A stretch of 64,000 nucleotides of DNA, from positions 2,363,646-2,427,645 of the forward strand of contig NZ_CP019434.1 in the NCBI RefSeq assembly GCF_001975725.1, in the 5' to 3' direction. The position numbers and the translations under genes are program-made. This stretch comes from Acidihalobacter ferrooxydans (GTDB lineage: Bacteria; Pseudomonadota; Gammaproteobacteria; DSM-5130; Acidihalobacteraceae). The notes under the pieces are model-generated. The model made no database searches and had not been told where the DNA came from. It saw only the letters and a program-made list of their open reading frames with translations. Positions 36,173 to 48,479 of this stretch are shown piece by piece (positions within the stretch are counted from its first letter, which is position 1; every line of letters starts with the position of its first letter).

Positions 36173-36814
36173 TCAAACCGCGCGCGCCTCCATCATCTTA
36201 TCGATCAAACCGTATTCAACCGCCTCATCAGCACCCAAAAACCGATCACGCTCCGTATCTTCACGGATACGCTCGATACTCTGCCCCGTATGATGCGCCA
36301 GAATCTGGTTGAGCTGCTCGCGTATCTTGAGAATTTCACGTGCATGGATATCGATATCCGTCGCCTGGCCCTGAAATCCACCCAGCGGCTGATGAATCAT
36401 GACCCGTGAATGCGGCAAGCAGAACCGCTTGCCTTTCTCGCCTCCGGACAGCAGTACGGCTCCCATGCTTGCCGCTTGTCCGATACACAGAGTACTGACC
36501 TGCGGCCTGATGAACTGCATGGTATCGTAAATCGCCATGCCCGCAGTCACCGCCCCACCAGGCGAGTTGATATACAAGCCAATTTCCTTGTCAGGGTTTT
36601 CCGACTCAAGAAACAGCAGCTGCGCAACAACCACGTTCGCCATATAGTCTTCGATCGGACCAACAACGAACACGATACGTTCTTTGAGCAGACGGGAATA
36701 TATGTCATAAGCGCGCTCGCCACGCGCTGTTTGTTCGACGACCATTGGCACCAAATTGAGCGCCTGCGCGCCTAGCGCGCCTTCGTCTCCACTGATTACG
36801 CTCATATTGCTCAA
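36173..36814 (-). CDS. clpP: ClpP, proteolytic subunit
   Basis: A 213-residue serine protease that forms a double heptamer. The catalytic serine is in [11 protein letters not shown], the histidine in [14 protein letters not shown], and an aspartate lies in the following helix region ([10 protein letters not shown] and beyond). The first dozen residues are probably a propeptide. Its ATG overlaps the tig stop by four bases, so tig and clpP are translated as a pair. Confidence 0.97.
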   Translation of the reverse strand: MSNMSVISGDEGALGAQALNLVPMVVEQTARGERAYDIYSRLLKERIVFVVGPIEDYMANVVVAQLLFLESENPDKEIGLYINSPGGAVTAGMAIYDTMQFIRPQVSTLCIGQAASMGAVLLSGGEKGKRFCLPHSRVMIHQPLGGFQGQATDIDIHAREILKIREQLNQILAHHTGQSIERIREDTERDRFLGADEAVEYGLIDKMMEARAV

Positions 36815-38112
36815 GCTCCCTTCTTGTCGGCGTTCATGATCTCATCGAAACTCAACGCCTCGTCCTGGACGGTCGCGCTTGAGAGCACATGGTCTACAAC
36901 CTGGTCTTCCAATACAAGAGCTTCAATACTGGCCATGGCCTCACGGTTGCTTCGATAGTAGCGCACAACCTCTTCCGGCTCCTCATAACCGTCCGCCAAA
37001 CCCTGCAGTGTCACATCCACACGGGCAGGATCGAGTTGGATATTTTCATTACGGACAAGTTCACCAACAATGAACCCGAGGCTTACACGCCGTTGCGCCT
37101 GTTCCTCGAAAAGATTGTCGGGAAGATTGGCGCGCGCATCTTCGCTCATGGACTCACCAATCTGCGCGCGCATGCGTTGAATCTCATCCTGCACGAGCGC
37201 TTTTGGCAACTCTATGGGATTGTGTTGCGCCAGCGCATCCATAACTTGTGTTTTTACGCGTGCCTTTATCGCCTGCTGGAGTTCGCGTTCCATATTCCCA
37301 CGCACTTCGGCCCGCAGTGCCTCGACCCCACCCTCGGTGACCCCGAAAGCACTCGCAAACTCGTCATCCACAACAGGCAGCACGGAAGCATTCACCTGTT
37401 TAACTTTGATTTCGAACTGCACGGTCTGCCCGGCCAGATCTTCAGCCTGATAGTCAGTCGGGAACACCACATCCAATGTTTTTTCGTCGCCGGCAGACAG
37501 CCCGTATAACTGCGACTCAAAGCTCTCGATCAAGCGGCCCTCACCCAGCACCACCGCATGATCCTCAGCCTGCCCCCCTTCAAACGCCACACCGTCACGC
37601 AGTCCCTTAAAATCGATGACAATCTGGTCACCCTCGGCGGCAGCGCGATCAACCGTTTCCCAGGTTCGACGCTGCTTACGCAAGGTCTCCAGCATCCTAT
37701 CGACATCGGCCGCTGTCACGTCGGCGACTGGACGCGTAAAACTCAATTCAGCCAAGGAATTGAGTGCGACTTGCGGATAAACTTCGAAAGTCGCCACATA
37801 GGCCAACTCGCCTTCCTGTTCCTGGGGACCCAGCTCAATCTGCGGACTTCCAGCCGGCGATAGCTGCTCCTGCGTGACGGCCTCACGAAAACTGGTTTGC
37901 ATCATCTCGCCAACCACGTCCTGATACACACCGGCACCGTAGCGTTGCTCAATCAACTTGAATGGAACCTTGCCAGGACGGAACCCATCCATCTTGATCC
38001 GCTTGCTCAGACCACGAAGGCGCTTTTGCACCTCCTCGCTGATACGTTCAGTCGGCACACGTACTGTCATCTTGCGCCCAAGATTTCCGATCGACTCAAC
38101 CGAAACTTGCAT
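36811..38112 (-). CDS. tig: Trigger factor
   Basis: A 433-residue ribosome-bound chaperone and prolyl isomerase. The N-terminal ribosome-binding signature is [17 protein letters not shown]; the FKBP-like domain follows ([21 protein letters not shown]), then the helical C-terminal domain. I start at MQVSVES (38112), with AGAGG eight bases before it; a GTG three codons upstream is also in frame. It is the first gene of the tig-clpP-clpX-lon set. Confidence 0.96.
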   Translation of the reverse strand: MQVSVESIGNLGRKMTVRVPTERISEEVQKRLRGLSKRIKMDGFRPGKVPFKLIEQRYGAGVYQDVVGEMMQTSFREAVTQEQLSPAGSPQIELGPQEQEGELAYVATFEVYPQVALNSLAELSFTRPVADVTAADVDRMLETLRKQRRTWETVDRAAAEGDQIVIDFKGLRDGVAFEGGQAEDHAVVLGEGRLIESFESQLYGLSAGDEKTLDVVFPTDYQAEDLAGQTVQFEIKVKQVNASVLPVVDDEFASAFGVTEGGVEALRAEVRGNMERELQQAIKARVKTQVMDALAQHNPIELPKALVQDEIQRMRAQIGESMSEDARANLPDNLFEEQAQRRVSLGFIVGELVRNENIQLDPARVDVTLQGLADGYEEPEEVVRYYRSNREAMASIEALVLEDQVVDHVLSSATVQDEALSFDEIMNADKKGA

Positions 38113-38757
38113 TCGAAACACCTCTGACTAACCCAAGCAGCGCCCAAGAGCGCTGGCGTTTTAAAAACTGTTTGACACGGCAGGAAACGCCAAGCCTCTT
38201 ACGGAGACTGCCAAGGCGAACCCAAATTTGCAGCCACCACCAAAAAATCTATTTTTCAAAAGATTTCAAGCAATCCGACCCATTTCCAGGAAAATTCATG
38301 AACGCACCCATGTCCCCGCGCATTCGAACGATCACCTGCAAGTAAACGATCTATAGTACAAGAAGTTTGCCGCGAGAAGAACATCCACAAACACAGCCCA
38401 TGCCAAATCCATATTCACCTGATGACCGGCAGGTATTTTTTTCGATGTCTTCAAGGCACCGCAACTGTATGCGAAGTCTTCCAAAACGAGAACACCACCG
38501 CCACCGGCGAACAGTACATCTTGCTTGGCCATCTGGATCAGCTCGCGCTACGGCCATTGCAGAGCGTACTGCTCACGTAAGCGAAACTGATCAAGACGCC
38601 TTGATGTGGAAGGGTATGCCAAGGCAGACAGAGTGCCGGCTCGATATGGCGCGCCTCATCCTGACCCGTAGGCTTCACAAATTCTGACGATATCGCACCG
38701 GATAGGGATTTAACAGGGGGACTTCAGAATGAGCAGCGTATCGGTCATGACAGCCGA
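38113..38757. other. 645-base gap between fabA and tig
   Basis: The part near tig has an A/T-rich stretch around 38245-38275 that probably carries the tig promoter, and a 6-bp hairpin CAGCGC/GCGCTG at 38138-38155. A 66-codon frame on the minus strand (38332-38532) has a hydrophobic segment but no recognisable family or ribosome site, so I do not call it. The right end is a family B repeat fragment from about 38674 up to the fabA stop codon. Confidence 0.5.
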
Positions 38758-38760
38758 CTA
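38674..38760. repeat. Dispersed repeat, family B copy 5 (partial)
   Basis: CACCGGATAGGGATTTAACA, GAGCAGCGTATCGG and CATGACAGCCGACT match the first half of family B (compare 39475-39545). The match ends at the stop codon of fabA (38758-38760), so the element abuts or supplies that stop. Confidence 0.55.
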
Positions 38761-39279
38761 CTGCCCACCCTCCCCCATGCTGGTAAACAGGCCTACGCGC
38801 AAATCGTTCGCCTCGTACAAATCACGCCCGTCGACGCGCATCACCGCATCGGCGACGCCCATGTAGAGCTTGCGCTTGACCAGCCGTTTGAGATTCACCT
38901 CGTAGGTAACCAGCTTGCAGTCCGGGGTCACTTGACCACTGAATTTGACCTCGCCAGCACCCACTGCGCGACCATGTCCGGGGCCACCCGACCAGCCGAG
39001 AAAAAATCCGACGAGCTGCCACATTGCATCAAGCCCCAAACAGCCTGGCATCACCGGATCACCTTCGAAATGGCAACTGAAAAACCACAGATCAGGCGAT
39101 ACGTCCAACTCGGCAATAATCTGGCCTTTTCCATATCGCCCCCCTTCCTCGCTGATGTGCGTGATGCGGTCGAACATCAGCATCGGCGGCAAAGGCAGTT
39201 GCGCATTGCCCGGCCCGAACAGCTCTCCGTGGCCGCATTGCAGAAGTTCCTCGTACGTGAAGCTCGTTTTTTGTTCCAT
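38758..39279 (-). CDS. fabA: 3-hydroxydecanoyl-ACP dehydratase/isomerase
   Basis: Dehydrates 3-hydroxydecanoyl-ACP and isomerises the trans-2 product to cis-3, which starts anaerobic-type unsaturated fatty acid synthesis. The 173-residue product matches E. coli FabA (172). The active-site histidine lies in [20 protein letters not shown], and the helix [13 protein letters not shown] follows. I start at [11 protein letters not shown] (39279) after TAGGGTTC. FabB, the usual partner, is not in this window. Both flanks are family B repeats. Confidence 0.96.
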   Translation of the reverse strand: MEQKTSFTYEELLQCGHGELFGPGNAQLPLPPMLMFDRITHISEEGGRYGKGQIIAELDVSPDLWFFSCHFEGDPVMPGCLGLDAMWQLVGFFLGWSGGPGHGRAVGAGEVKFSGQVTPDCKLVTYEVNLKRLVKRKLYMGVADAVMRVDGRDLYEANDLRVGLFTSMGEGGQ

Positions 39280-39450
39280 GAACCCTACCAGACGCCAAAG
39301 GCGTCGATGTTGTTGAATAGCCGGACAGGCCGCGGCCAAGCGTCGTTGACCGTCCGCCGTCTGGGGCACGCAAGGCGGTCTATAGTGCCACCGTGCGCCG
39401 ACGAACTCACGCTTTCAGCGACTGGATGCAATGCAAACGCCCCCGCTTGA

Positions 39451-39610
39451 TCCGGATGTTGCATGAATTTGTACTGATTTCGCGCCGGGCAGGGGTTTCA
39501 CAAGGGACTCTTCAAAGAAATGGCGTATCAGCGAGCATGACTGATTGAGGAGATATTCCACGTGGAATCAAGAACCCAGCGAGATCCGTGGCAGTTGTGA
39601 AACATCCGGA
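39451..39610. repeat. MITE-like repeat, family B copy 1 (most complete)
   Basis: A 160-bp element bounded by TCCGGATGTT (39451-39460) and AACATCCGGA (39601-39610), a perfect 10-bp terminal inverted repeat that extends imperfectly (GCATGAATTTGTACTG versus CAGTTGTGA). Internal blocks GGGGTTTCACAAGGG, GGCGTATCAGCGAGCATGAC and TGGAATCAAGAACCCAGCGA recur at 25251, 38674, 48092 and 51056 (reverse). It fills the 342-base gap between yhdP and fabA. No coding capacity. Confidence 0.85.
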
Positions 39611-39621
39611 CGGAATACGGC

Positions 39622-42600
39622 CTAATTGAAATAGAGATTATCCGAAGCGCCATGACGATTCGGACCGCCGGCGTTGTGTGGCACATTTTCCAGCTTGATG
39701 ACCGGGGCACTCCAGCTACCACCGACGTGGTATTTAAGTTCTGCCGCCTTATTCAGCTGCTTGCCGATACCCAGCACCCGATCCAGCAGATACACCACTG
39801 CACCAACCGCAGGCCCACCAAGCACCGTACCGGCAATCGGTAGTGCCGAGTCGATTTGCGGCACAACCCCCACATTAACGTCGAAATTCTGCGTCGCCAG
39901 GCCGATATGCCCCTTCACCCTGATGAGCGCCGATGCGCCATCGATCGCGAAATTCTGCGTATACGCGTTACCCTGACGCAAATGAAAATCCCCATTCATG
40001 GTATTGAACCCGAAGCCTTTCTTAAACAGACTGCCAAACCCTGAGCTCAGGTGCCTGGGCAACTGCGAAAGGTTGAACAGACCGAGCAGACGCGCCGCCC
40101 CCGGATTGACCTCCTCGACGCGACCCGCCTTGAGCGCGATCGTGGCCTGCCCCGTCAGCGTCCGCAGCGCCGGTGCGTAAGGTGCGCCGTTCCAATTCAG
40201 CGTTGCGACACCCTTTCCCGTGCCGCCTTTAAGGAGGCCGGGGAACTTGAGCAGACCCAGTGTCTTTCCGGCATCGCTCGTTTTCCATTCGATTTGCATC
40301 TGCGTGAAATCCTGCGCCTCGACCTGCCGCCAGTCGCCACTGATGCGGGCCTGTAGCGCAGGCTCTGCAATGCGCAACTGATGAATCTGGAGCCCATCGC
40401 TGAGCGGTGTGGTGACCAACGTCACGTTATTCAGGTGGCGCCCGTCCACATCGACCTGGGCAATCTTCCCGGACAGCGCCGGCAATTCCGCCGGATTCAA
40501 TCGTGGTAGGCCTGTGGCCGCTTTCGTCACTGTCATCTGAGCTGGCAGCAACCTCAAATGACTCAGATCAAAGCGCAGTGGCATGCCACCGCGTAGCGCG
40601 ACCGGAATCTTCAACACGCCCTGTACAGCCTTGGATGCGACCGTTGCCCGCCAGAGGCCACCGCGGCGCCGCGCATCGACCTTAACCGCCTGGAAATTTC
40701 GCCCGAAAGCACGCACTTGAGCAACATCCAGGCTCACCCGCCGCAGCCGGGTCAGCAACGCACGCATGCTGTCGGGGCAAATCTGTGCTGTGTCGCGAGG
40801 AGCCACCGCTTTCGCAGCAGCCCGCAATGCCCACCACGCGCCCACGTCCAACTCGGGCAGACGAGCCTCAAGCGTGATGCCCTGTGCCGGCAAAGTCGGC
40901 GCGCCGCGCGCGTAGCGGATATCAGCCGCGGCAAGATAATGGCAGACGCCGCGACCCCCGATGCGCAACAGCGCCTTCAGCGCATCGCCATAGCGCACCT
41001 CCACCGGCGCTTGCGCCCGATCCACCGGAAAGCGCAACAGAAAATTGCGCGATTTGCCCGCCGGCTTGCCAAGTGGGGCCGGCAAGTTCACCGCAACATC
41101 GCGCAAATCCGTGGAAAGGATGACGTCGACCCCGTTCTGCCGGATGGCTTGTGAAGTCATAGGCAGCGTCAGCGCCAGCTTCAGGTTCGCGGCGCCGTGC
41201 GCGAAACGCGTAATCGGCGAAGTCTTGCCGAGCAGCCCGGCCACCGAATAACGCCCATCGAGCGTCAGTATCGACAGGCCGTCGGCCCGGGTCGAGGCTC
41301 CGAGGCGCACCGCCTGCCCGAGATAATCCGCAGTGATGCCGCTCGCACTCAGGCTGCGCTGCGTAAACGACACACTGCCATTGATGTTGCGCAAGGCAAA
41401 GCCATACGCTGGCAGGGCGAACGCACCGTCACTGACCTGCGCTGTCCCGTCCAGCCGCCAGTTCTTCAAAGTCGGCTCGTGCAACGGCAGCATGACCTGT
41501 ACGTTCAGGCGGTCCTGCCCGCCGGCGCGCATCTCATCGAACAGGGTCTGACGTCCATCGCCGAGCGGCGTGTGCGCAAGATAACTCAGTACATCGGCTG
41601 CCGGCCCGGCGCCACTGGCACTGATTTCCAGGCGCGCCCGCTCCATGTCCGCAATCGCGATCCGCGCCTTGTCGATCCGGGTGTGGAGCAGGCGCCCGCC
41701 GGTGGCCACGGCATGCAGACTGGCGCCGTTGAACACCACTTCGCCTTGCAAGTGAGTGAGTTTTGGCCAATTCGGGAAATAATCGAGCGTGCCATTGCGG
41801 ACCTGCAAGCGCGCCTCGAACACGCCCTCGTGCTGCCGGAATGGAAACCGCAGCGGATCGCCGCGCAGAACCAGGCTCGCGCGCGTCACGCGACCGCCGA
41901 CCAGTGCTGTTTTCAGCCAATGCGCCAGATCCGGATGCAGCAAACGGTCCGGCAGATAGTCCCGTGTCGCCACAACATTGCCGCGGCTCATCCGCAACAG
42001 GAGATTCAGATAGGGCGGACCGCTGCGCGGCAGCCACAGGCCGAACTGGCCGGTGACCGCCGCGTCGGCATTCGACACGCTCACCCCGCCCGCGTGTACG
42101 GCGAGGCCGTCCGACGCCGCAGTCCAGGCAACCCGCCCACGCACAGCCGCGGCCGGAGGTGGCGTTCTGAAGAGGCTGGGCACATCAAGCCTTAGCGCGG
42201 TGCTGTCAAGCATCAGCACCCCGCCCTTGGGCGTCACATGCACATCGCCGCTCAAACCCTCGACACCCGGTATCGCCCCCTGTGCGCGCATACCCACGCC
42301 ATGCAGGCGCGCGCTCGCCCGCAGTCGCGGCGGGCCGTTAGCCGGCAGAGTTGCATCGAAACGCAGCGCCGTAATATCGCCACGCGGTCTCAGCGCATGC
42401 AGGCGTGCCCGCCACTTCGCGGGCAACCACTCAGGCGTAGTCAGAAAGGGCACCATATCCTGTATTCGTAGAAACTCAGCCCACCCATAGAGGCGCCGGC
42501 CAGCGGCGGTGTTTTGCTCCGCCAGGCTGAATGCCGATTCCGGCCAGGCCCCGACCGCGTCGCCCGCACGCAGATGTTTGGCGGCCAATTGCCAGCCATC

Positions 42601-43532
42601 GCCGACGCGGGTGAGCGCGAAATCGCCGCTCAGATGACGCAGGGCGGGAGGCGGCGAACGCGTGGCCTTCTGCAAGGTCACGAAGTCAAACTGACTGATC
42701 GACACGTGGCCAACGAGGCGATCGAGCCGTCCATCTTTCCACGTCGACCACAACTGCGTATTCACCACGCCGCGCATCTGCGGCAGGGTTGTCAACACGT
42801 CGCGCAGCGGTGTCGCGTTCAGCCGGCCAGCGGCGAGTTCGACATACACCCGGCCGCCCCAGCGCCCACCCGGCGAAGTCAGCCCATGCACTTGGGCGGC
42901 AACCTGCACGCGGCGCCCCACGCCTGGCGGCAACCGCGCACCGCCGGCAAACGTCAGATTTCCCCCGGGTCCAAGCCGCATCGCGAGCCGGACGTGGCTG
43001 ATGCGGTAGATCCGCCCGCTGCGCGCGTCCTGAAACGACACGCTGGCTTCGCTCACCTCGAAGGTCACGCCGGTCAGCCAGCCCGCCGCCGCGCCGCTGT
43101 CGGCACCGCCCGGCGCAATCGGCGGCAAGCCGCTCAGCGACACGCGCCCCGGGCATCGCGCGTCAGCTTGATGTGTACGCCGCTCAGCGCCACCGTATCC
43201 GGCACCAGCCGACGCTGAAGCACCGAAGCCAGCACATCGAACCCGACGCTGACGCTGCCGAGACGCAACAGCACCGGCCCCTGAGCGGTCTTCAGTAACC
43301 GCACGTCGCGCAAGCGCACCTGTGGCGACAGCCAATCCCACCCTACGGTGATCGCGGCGATACGTACCGGTCGGTGCAGCGCTGCACTGGCCGCCTGTTC
43401 GATCTCGATCCGGTATTGCGGCACCATCGGCAGTAACTGGCGCGCGGCGACCGTAACGACAGCCGCCAAAATGACCGTGGTCGCTGCCAGCAGCCAGAGC
43501 TTGCCAAACAAACCGCGCAGAACACGCCGCAT
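39622..43532 (-). pseudogene. yhdP: YhdP-type AsmA-family protein, split by a one-base frameshift
   Basis: A protein of about 1300 residues for moving phospholipid between membranes (YhdP/TamB/YdbH function in enterics). The N-terminus MRRVLRGLFGKLWLLAATTV, with one membrane segment, and IEIEQAASAALHRPVRIAAI reads in one frame and ends at TGA 43134. The rest (RVSLSGLPPIAPGG to ENVPHNAGG) reads in another frame down to 39622. The frames meet at 43143-43151 in CGCGCCCCGGG, where one missing base would explain the break. The C-terminal DUF3971/AsmA-like end is complete. It may be a real lesion or a sequencing slip. It follows rng, the usual neighbour. Confidence 0.85.
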
Positions 43533-43691
43533 TATCGTGAACCGCACACCGCGTCAGGAGTCCGTCGAGTTTTACCCGGATCAGTGCACAGCACGGAACC
43601 ATCAGGCCGGCAACGGTCGGTTAGCGCAAGCAAAAATGCGTGTTTCGCCCGTTTTCCCCGTCCGCTCGCATCGCAGCGCTGAACTGTCGCC

Positions 43692-45170
43692 CTATAACGG
43701 CACCACATCGAATTGCTCCTGCGTGTACAGGCTCTCGACCTGTAAACGCACCGGACGATCAATAAATTCCTGCAATTCGGCCAGACTCGCCGATTCCTCG
43801 TCGAGCAGGCGATCGACCACCGCCTGCGAAGCCAGCACCAGCACTTCACGGGCCTCAAACTGACGTGCCTCGCGCAGGATTTCGCGAAACAGCTCAAAGC
43901 ACACCGTCTCCGGGGTCTTCAGCGATCCGCGTCCGGCGCAGGTCGGACATGGCTCGCAGAGCACGTGTTCGAGGCTCTCCCGGGTTCGCTTGCGGGTCAT
44001 TTCAACCAGGCCGAGCCGAGACACCTCCAGCACCTGCGTGCGTGCGTGGTCACGCTCCAGCGCCTTGTCCAGCGCACGCATGACCTGGCGCTTGTGCTCC
44101 ACATCACGCATATCGATGAAGTCGATGATGATGATCCCGCCGAGATTACGCAGGCGCAACTGACGCGCAATCGCCTGCGCGGCTTCCAGATTGGTCTTGA
44201 GAATGGTTTCTTCGAGGTTGCGATGACCAACGAAGGCGCCCGTATTGACGTCTACCGTGGTCATCGCCTCGGTCTGATCGAACACGACATGGCCGCCGGA
44301 TTTGAGTTGCACCCGGCGCTCAAGCGCCTTCTGGATTTCGTCCTCGACGCCGTACAGGTCGAAGATCGGCCGCTCGCCCGCGTAATGCTCGATACGCAGC
44401 GCCAGATCAGGTACGTAGCGTTGCGCGAATTCCTGTACCACACTGAGATTTTCCCGCGAATCGACGCGAATTTTGTCGAACTCGTCGCTGGCCATGTCAC
44501 GCAGTACCCGCAACATCAACGGCAGGTCCGAGTAGATCTGCTCGCCAGGCTGGGCGCCGCCCGCACGTTCGCAGATGGCGCTCCAAAGCGTACGCAGATA
44601 CTTCATGTCACGGCGCAGCGCCTCCGGCTGCACGCCCTCGGCGGCGGTACGCACGATAAAACCGTTGGGTTCGGGGCTATCGCTCGCCAGCACCTCGACC
44701 ATGCCGCGCAGGCGCTCGCGTTCTTCTTCATCCTCGATGCGCGTGGACACGCCGATGCTACAGGCACCCGGCACCAGCACCAGATAACGCGACGGCACCG
44801 ACAGATGCGTGGTCAGCCGCGCGCCCTTCGTCCCAAGCGGGTCCTTGACGACCTGCACGAGCAAATGCTGTCCTTCTCTGAGCAGGGCGCCGATCGGTTG
44901 CGGCGGTGGCGCCTCGGCGCTCGGCGGCGACTCGTCCTGGTGCAGGCTGCGCAAATCCGACGCGTGCAGGAACGCGGCACGGTCGAGCCCAATGTCCACG
45001 AATGCCGCCTCCATGCCCGGCAACACACGGCAGACCTTGCCCTGATAGATATTGCCCACCAGCCCGAGCCGGCGCGTGCGCTCGATGAACACCTCCTGCA
45101 GCACGCCGTTATCGACCAGCGCAATGCGCGTTTCCTGCGGGGTGACGTTAATCAGCAACTCAGAACTCAT
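43692..45170 (-). CDS. rng: Ribonuclease G
   Basis: A 492-residue endoribonuclease for 16S rRNA 5' maturation and mRNA turnover. The S1 domain begins RRLGLVGNIYQGKVCRVLPG; the catalytic DNase-I-like part has VDVNTGAFVG and IIIIDFIDM; the zinc link is CEPCPTCAGRG. It lacks the long scaffold tail of RNase E. It follows maf by 23 bases and precedes yhdP, the common maf-rng-yhdP order. Confidence 0.96.
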   Translation of the reverse strand: MSSELLINVTPQETRIALVDNGVLQEVFIERTRRLGLVGNIYQGKVCRVLPGMEAAFVDIGLDRAAFLHASDLRSLHQDESPPSAEAPPPQPIGALLREGQHLLVQVVKDPLGTKGARLTTHLSVPSRYLVLVPGACSIGVSTRIEDEEERERLRGMVEVLASDSPEPNGFIVRTAAEGVQPEALRRDMKYLRTLWSAICERAGGAQPGEQIYSDLPLMLRVLRDMASDEFDKIRVDSRENLSVVQEFAQRYVPDLALRIEHYAGERPIFDLYGVEDEIQKALERRVQLKSGGHVVFDQTEAMTTVDVNTGAFVGHRNLEETILKTNLEAAQAIARQLRLRNLGGIIIIDFIDMRDVEHKRQVMRALDKALERDHARTQVLEVSRLGLVEMTRKRTRESLEHVLCEPCPTCAGRGSLKTPETVCFELFREILREARQFEAREVLVLASQAVVDRLLDEESASLAELQEFIDRPVRLQVESLYTQEQFDVVPL

Positions 45171-45193
45171 GCGACCTCATTCGTGTCCGGGAG

Positions 45194-45784
45194 TCATGCG
45201 GGCAAGCCGATGCCCAATCCGGCCAGCATCTGCGCCGTTTCGTACAAGGGCAAGCCCATCACGCCGGAATAGCTACCGTCCAAATGCTCGACGAACACTG
45301 CGCCAAAACCCTGGATGGCATACCCTCCGGCTTTATCCAGCGGTTCGCCACTGGCGCCATAAGCGCTCGCTTCGGCCGGCGCGATACGCCGCAAAGTAAC
45401 ACGTGAACGCGACAGCGCCTCGACTTCCTCCGCGCCGCGCACCACGGCGACCGCGGTCAGCACCTCATGCGTCCGCCCCGACAGCGCGGCCAACATCTCG
45501 CGCGCCGCCTCAGCCTCGACCGGCTTGCCGAAAATACGCCCGTTGAGCACCACCGCCGTATCCGCGCCCAGCGCGGGCCCGTTCCCGCCCGACCCGCATC
45601 GCCGCCAGCCGGCGCGGGCCTTGTCCAGCGCCAAACGCCGCACATACGCCTCCGGAGCCTCACCCGGGCGTAGCGCCTCGTCCACGTCCACCATGCACAC
45701 GCGGCAAGCGATGCCGATCTGCGCGAGCAGTTCGCGCCGGCGAGGCGAGGCTGAAGCGAGAATCAGTTGCGCGGCGCCAGTCAT
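45194..45784 (-). CDS. maf: Maf-family nucleoside triphosphate pyrophosphatase
   Basis: A 196-residue Maf/HAM1-fold enzyme (YhdE type) that hydrolyses dTTP/UTP or modified nucleotides. The signature is LILASASPRRRELLAQIGI; further motifs are ALGADTAVVLNGRIFGKP, LSGRTHEVLT and GAVFVEHLDGSYSGVMGLPL. The subgroup fits the dTTP/UTP-specific kind found upstream of rng. It starts 54 bases after rlmH. Confidence 0.93.
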   Translation of the reverse strand: MTGAAQLILASASPRRRELLAQIGIACRVCMVDVDEALRPGEAPEAYVRRLALDKARAGWRRCGSGGNGPALGADTAVVLNGRIFGKPVEAEAAREMLAALSGRTHEVLTAVAVVRGAEEVEALSRSRVTLRRIAPAEASAYGASGEPLDKAGGYAIQGFGAVFVEHLDGSYSGVMGLPLYETAQMLAGLGIGLPA

Positions 45785-45837
45785 AAAATCTACTCAAAAT
45801 CTGCCTTCAAATCAGGAGTGAACGCGCCGCGACGCTC

Positions 45838-46308
45838 TCACGCGCGATGATACGGGTGATTGCGGATAATACTGGATGCCCGGTAAAGCTGCTCGGCGAC
45901 GAGCACCCGCACCAGCGGATGCGGGAAGGTCAGCGGCGACAGCGACCACAACCAGTCCGCCGCAGCGCGCGCCTGGTCGGTCAGGCCCTCCGGCCCGCCG
46001 ACCCACAGCGCCACGTCGCGCCCGTCCTGCATCCACTGCTCCAGGCGTCCGGCCAGAGCCGGCGTATCGACCATCCGACCGCGCGCGTCCAGCGCGACGA
46101 CGCGCGCGCCGCTCGGCGTGGCGGCAAGCAGGCGCCCGGCCTCACGCTCGGCGATGCGCGCGAGGTCGGCCTTGCGCGTGCGCTTCTCGGGCGGGATTTC
46201 AATCAACTGCAGTGAAGTTTCGGCCGGCATACGGGCGGCGTACTCCGCGTAGCCCGCCTGCACCCAACCCGGCATGCGCTGGCCGATGGCGATCAGATAG
46301 ATGCGCAT
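45838..46308 (-). CDS. rlmH: 23S rRNA (pseudouridine1915-N3)-methyltransferase
   Basis: A 156-residue SPOUT methyltransferase; the E. coli enzyme has 155. Visible are the N-terminal MRIYLIAIGQRMP, the knot motifs VALDARGRMVDTPALA and ALWVGGPEGLTD, and the C-terminal ASSIIRNHPYHR. It methylates pseudouridine 1915 in 23S rRNA on 70S ribosomes. I start at MRIYLI (46308), 14 bases after sat-cysC. The usual neighbour rsfS is not here. Confidence 0.95.
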   Translation of the reverse strand: MRIYLIAIGQRMPGWVQAGYAEYAARMPAETSLQLIEIPPEKRTRKADLARIAEREAGRLLAATPSGARVVALDARGRMVDTPALAGRLEQWMQDGRDVALWVGGPEGLTDQARAAADWLWSLSPLTFPHPLVRVLVAEQLYRASSIIRNHPYHRA

Positions 46309-46322
46309 CGGTGCCGCCGGCC

Positions 46323-48041
<1,719 letters not shown>

Positions 48042-48091
48042 ATTGATAAAACCTTTAAGATTATTTTCGCCCACACTACTTGATCCAACCC

Positions 48092-48245
48092 GATTGTTAC
48101 ATAACCAGTGCTGATAGCGCGCCGGATAGTTTTTCACCAGGGGATATCCGAAGGAGCAGTGTCTCGGTGATGGCTGCCGACTGAGAAAAAACCCTTGCGA
48201 AATCAAGAGACCCGCGAGATCGGAGGTGCTTGTGAACCAGCCAGA
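48092..48245. repeat. Dispersed repeat, family B copy 2
   Basis: Blocks GCGCCGGATAG, TTTTTCACCAGGGG, GGAGCAGTGTCTCGGTGATG, GCTGCCGACTGAG and AAATCAAGAGACCCGCGAGA follow the order seen in the full copy at 39451. The ends are eroded (GATTGTTACATAACCAGTG left, TTGTGAACCAGCCAG right). Confidence 0.65.
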
Positions 48246-48309
48246 TTAAACACCATGGCGCAGTCACACTTATGATGGGCGCGACTCCTGAACCCCACAG
48301 CACGGCGCG

Positions 48310-48472
48310 ATGTGTTCAACCCCGGATAGTTCATCAGGCGAGGTCAATGATTGCGCAACGATGTGGCTCACAGGGAGTATTTTTCAGCGAGGGCATCGTT
48401 GCTCGATACCCAGGCGAAGGAAATTTTCAAGTGAATTCAAAGATCTAACAAGGGCTCTCGTCTGGTGAATCC
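48310..48472. repeat. Dispersed repeat, family D copy 2
   Basis: Resembles 4006-4155 in order and orientation, with shared CAGCGAGGGCATCGTTGC, GAAATTTTCAAGTGAATTC-like and AACAAGGG blocks. With the B copy at 48092 it fills the 438-base gap between sat-cysC and the glycerate kinase gene; no gene is seen there. Confidence 0.5.
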
Positions 48473-48479
48473 TCTGAAT

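Noticed and set aside
38332..38532. 66-codon minus-strand frame with a hydrophobic stretch between fabA and tig
   Set aside because: No ribosome site, no recognisable family, and it lies in a region of repeats and probable promoters.
43155..43602. Upstream extension of the long yhdP frame (rich in Arg/Ala/Gly)
   Set aside because: It is an out-of-frame reading of the true N-terminal coding region; the real N-terminus, with membrane segment, is in the neighbouring frame.
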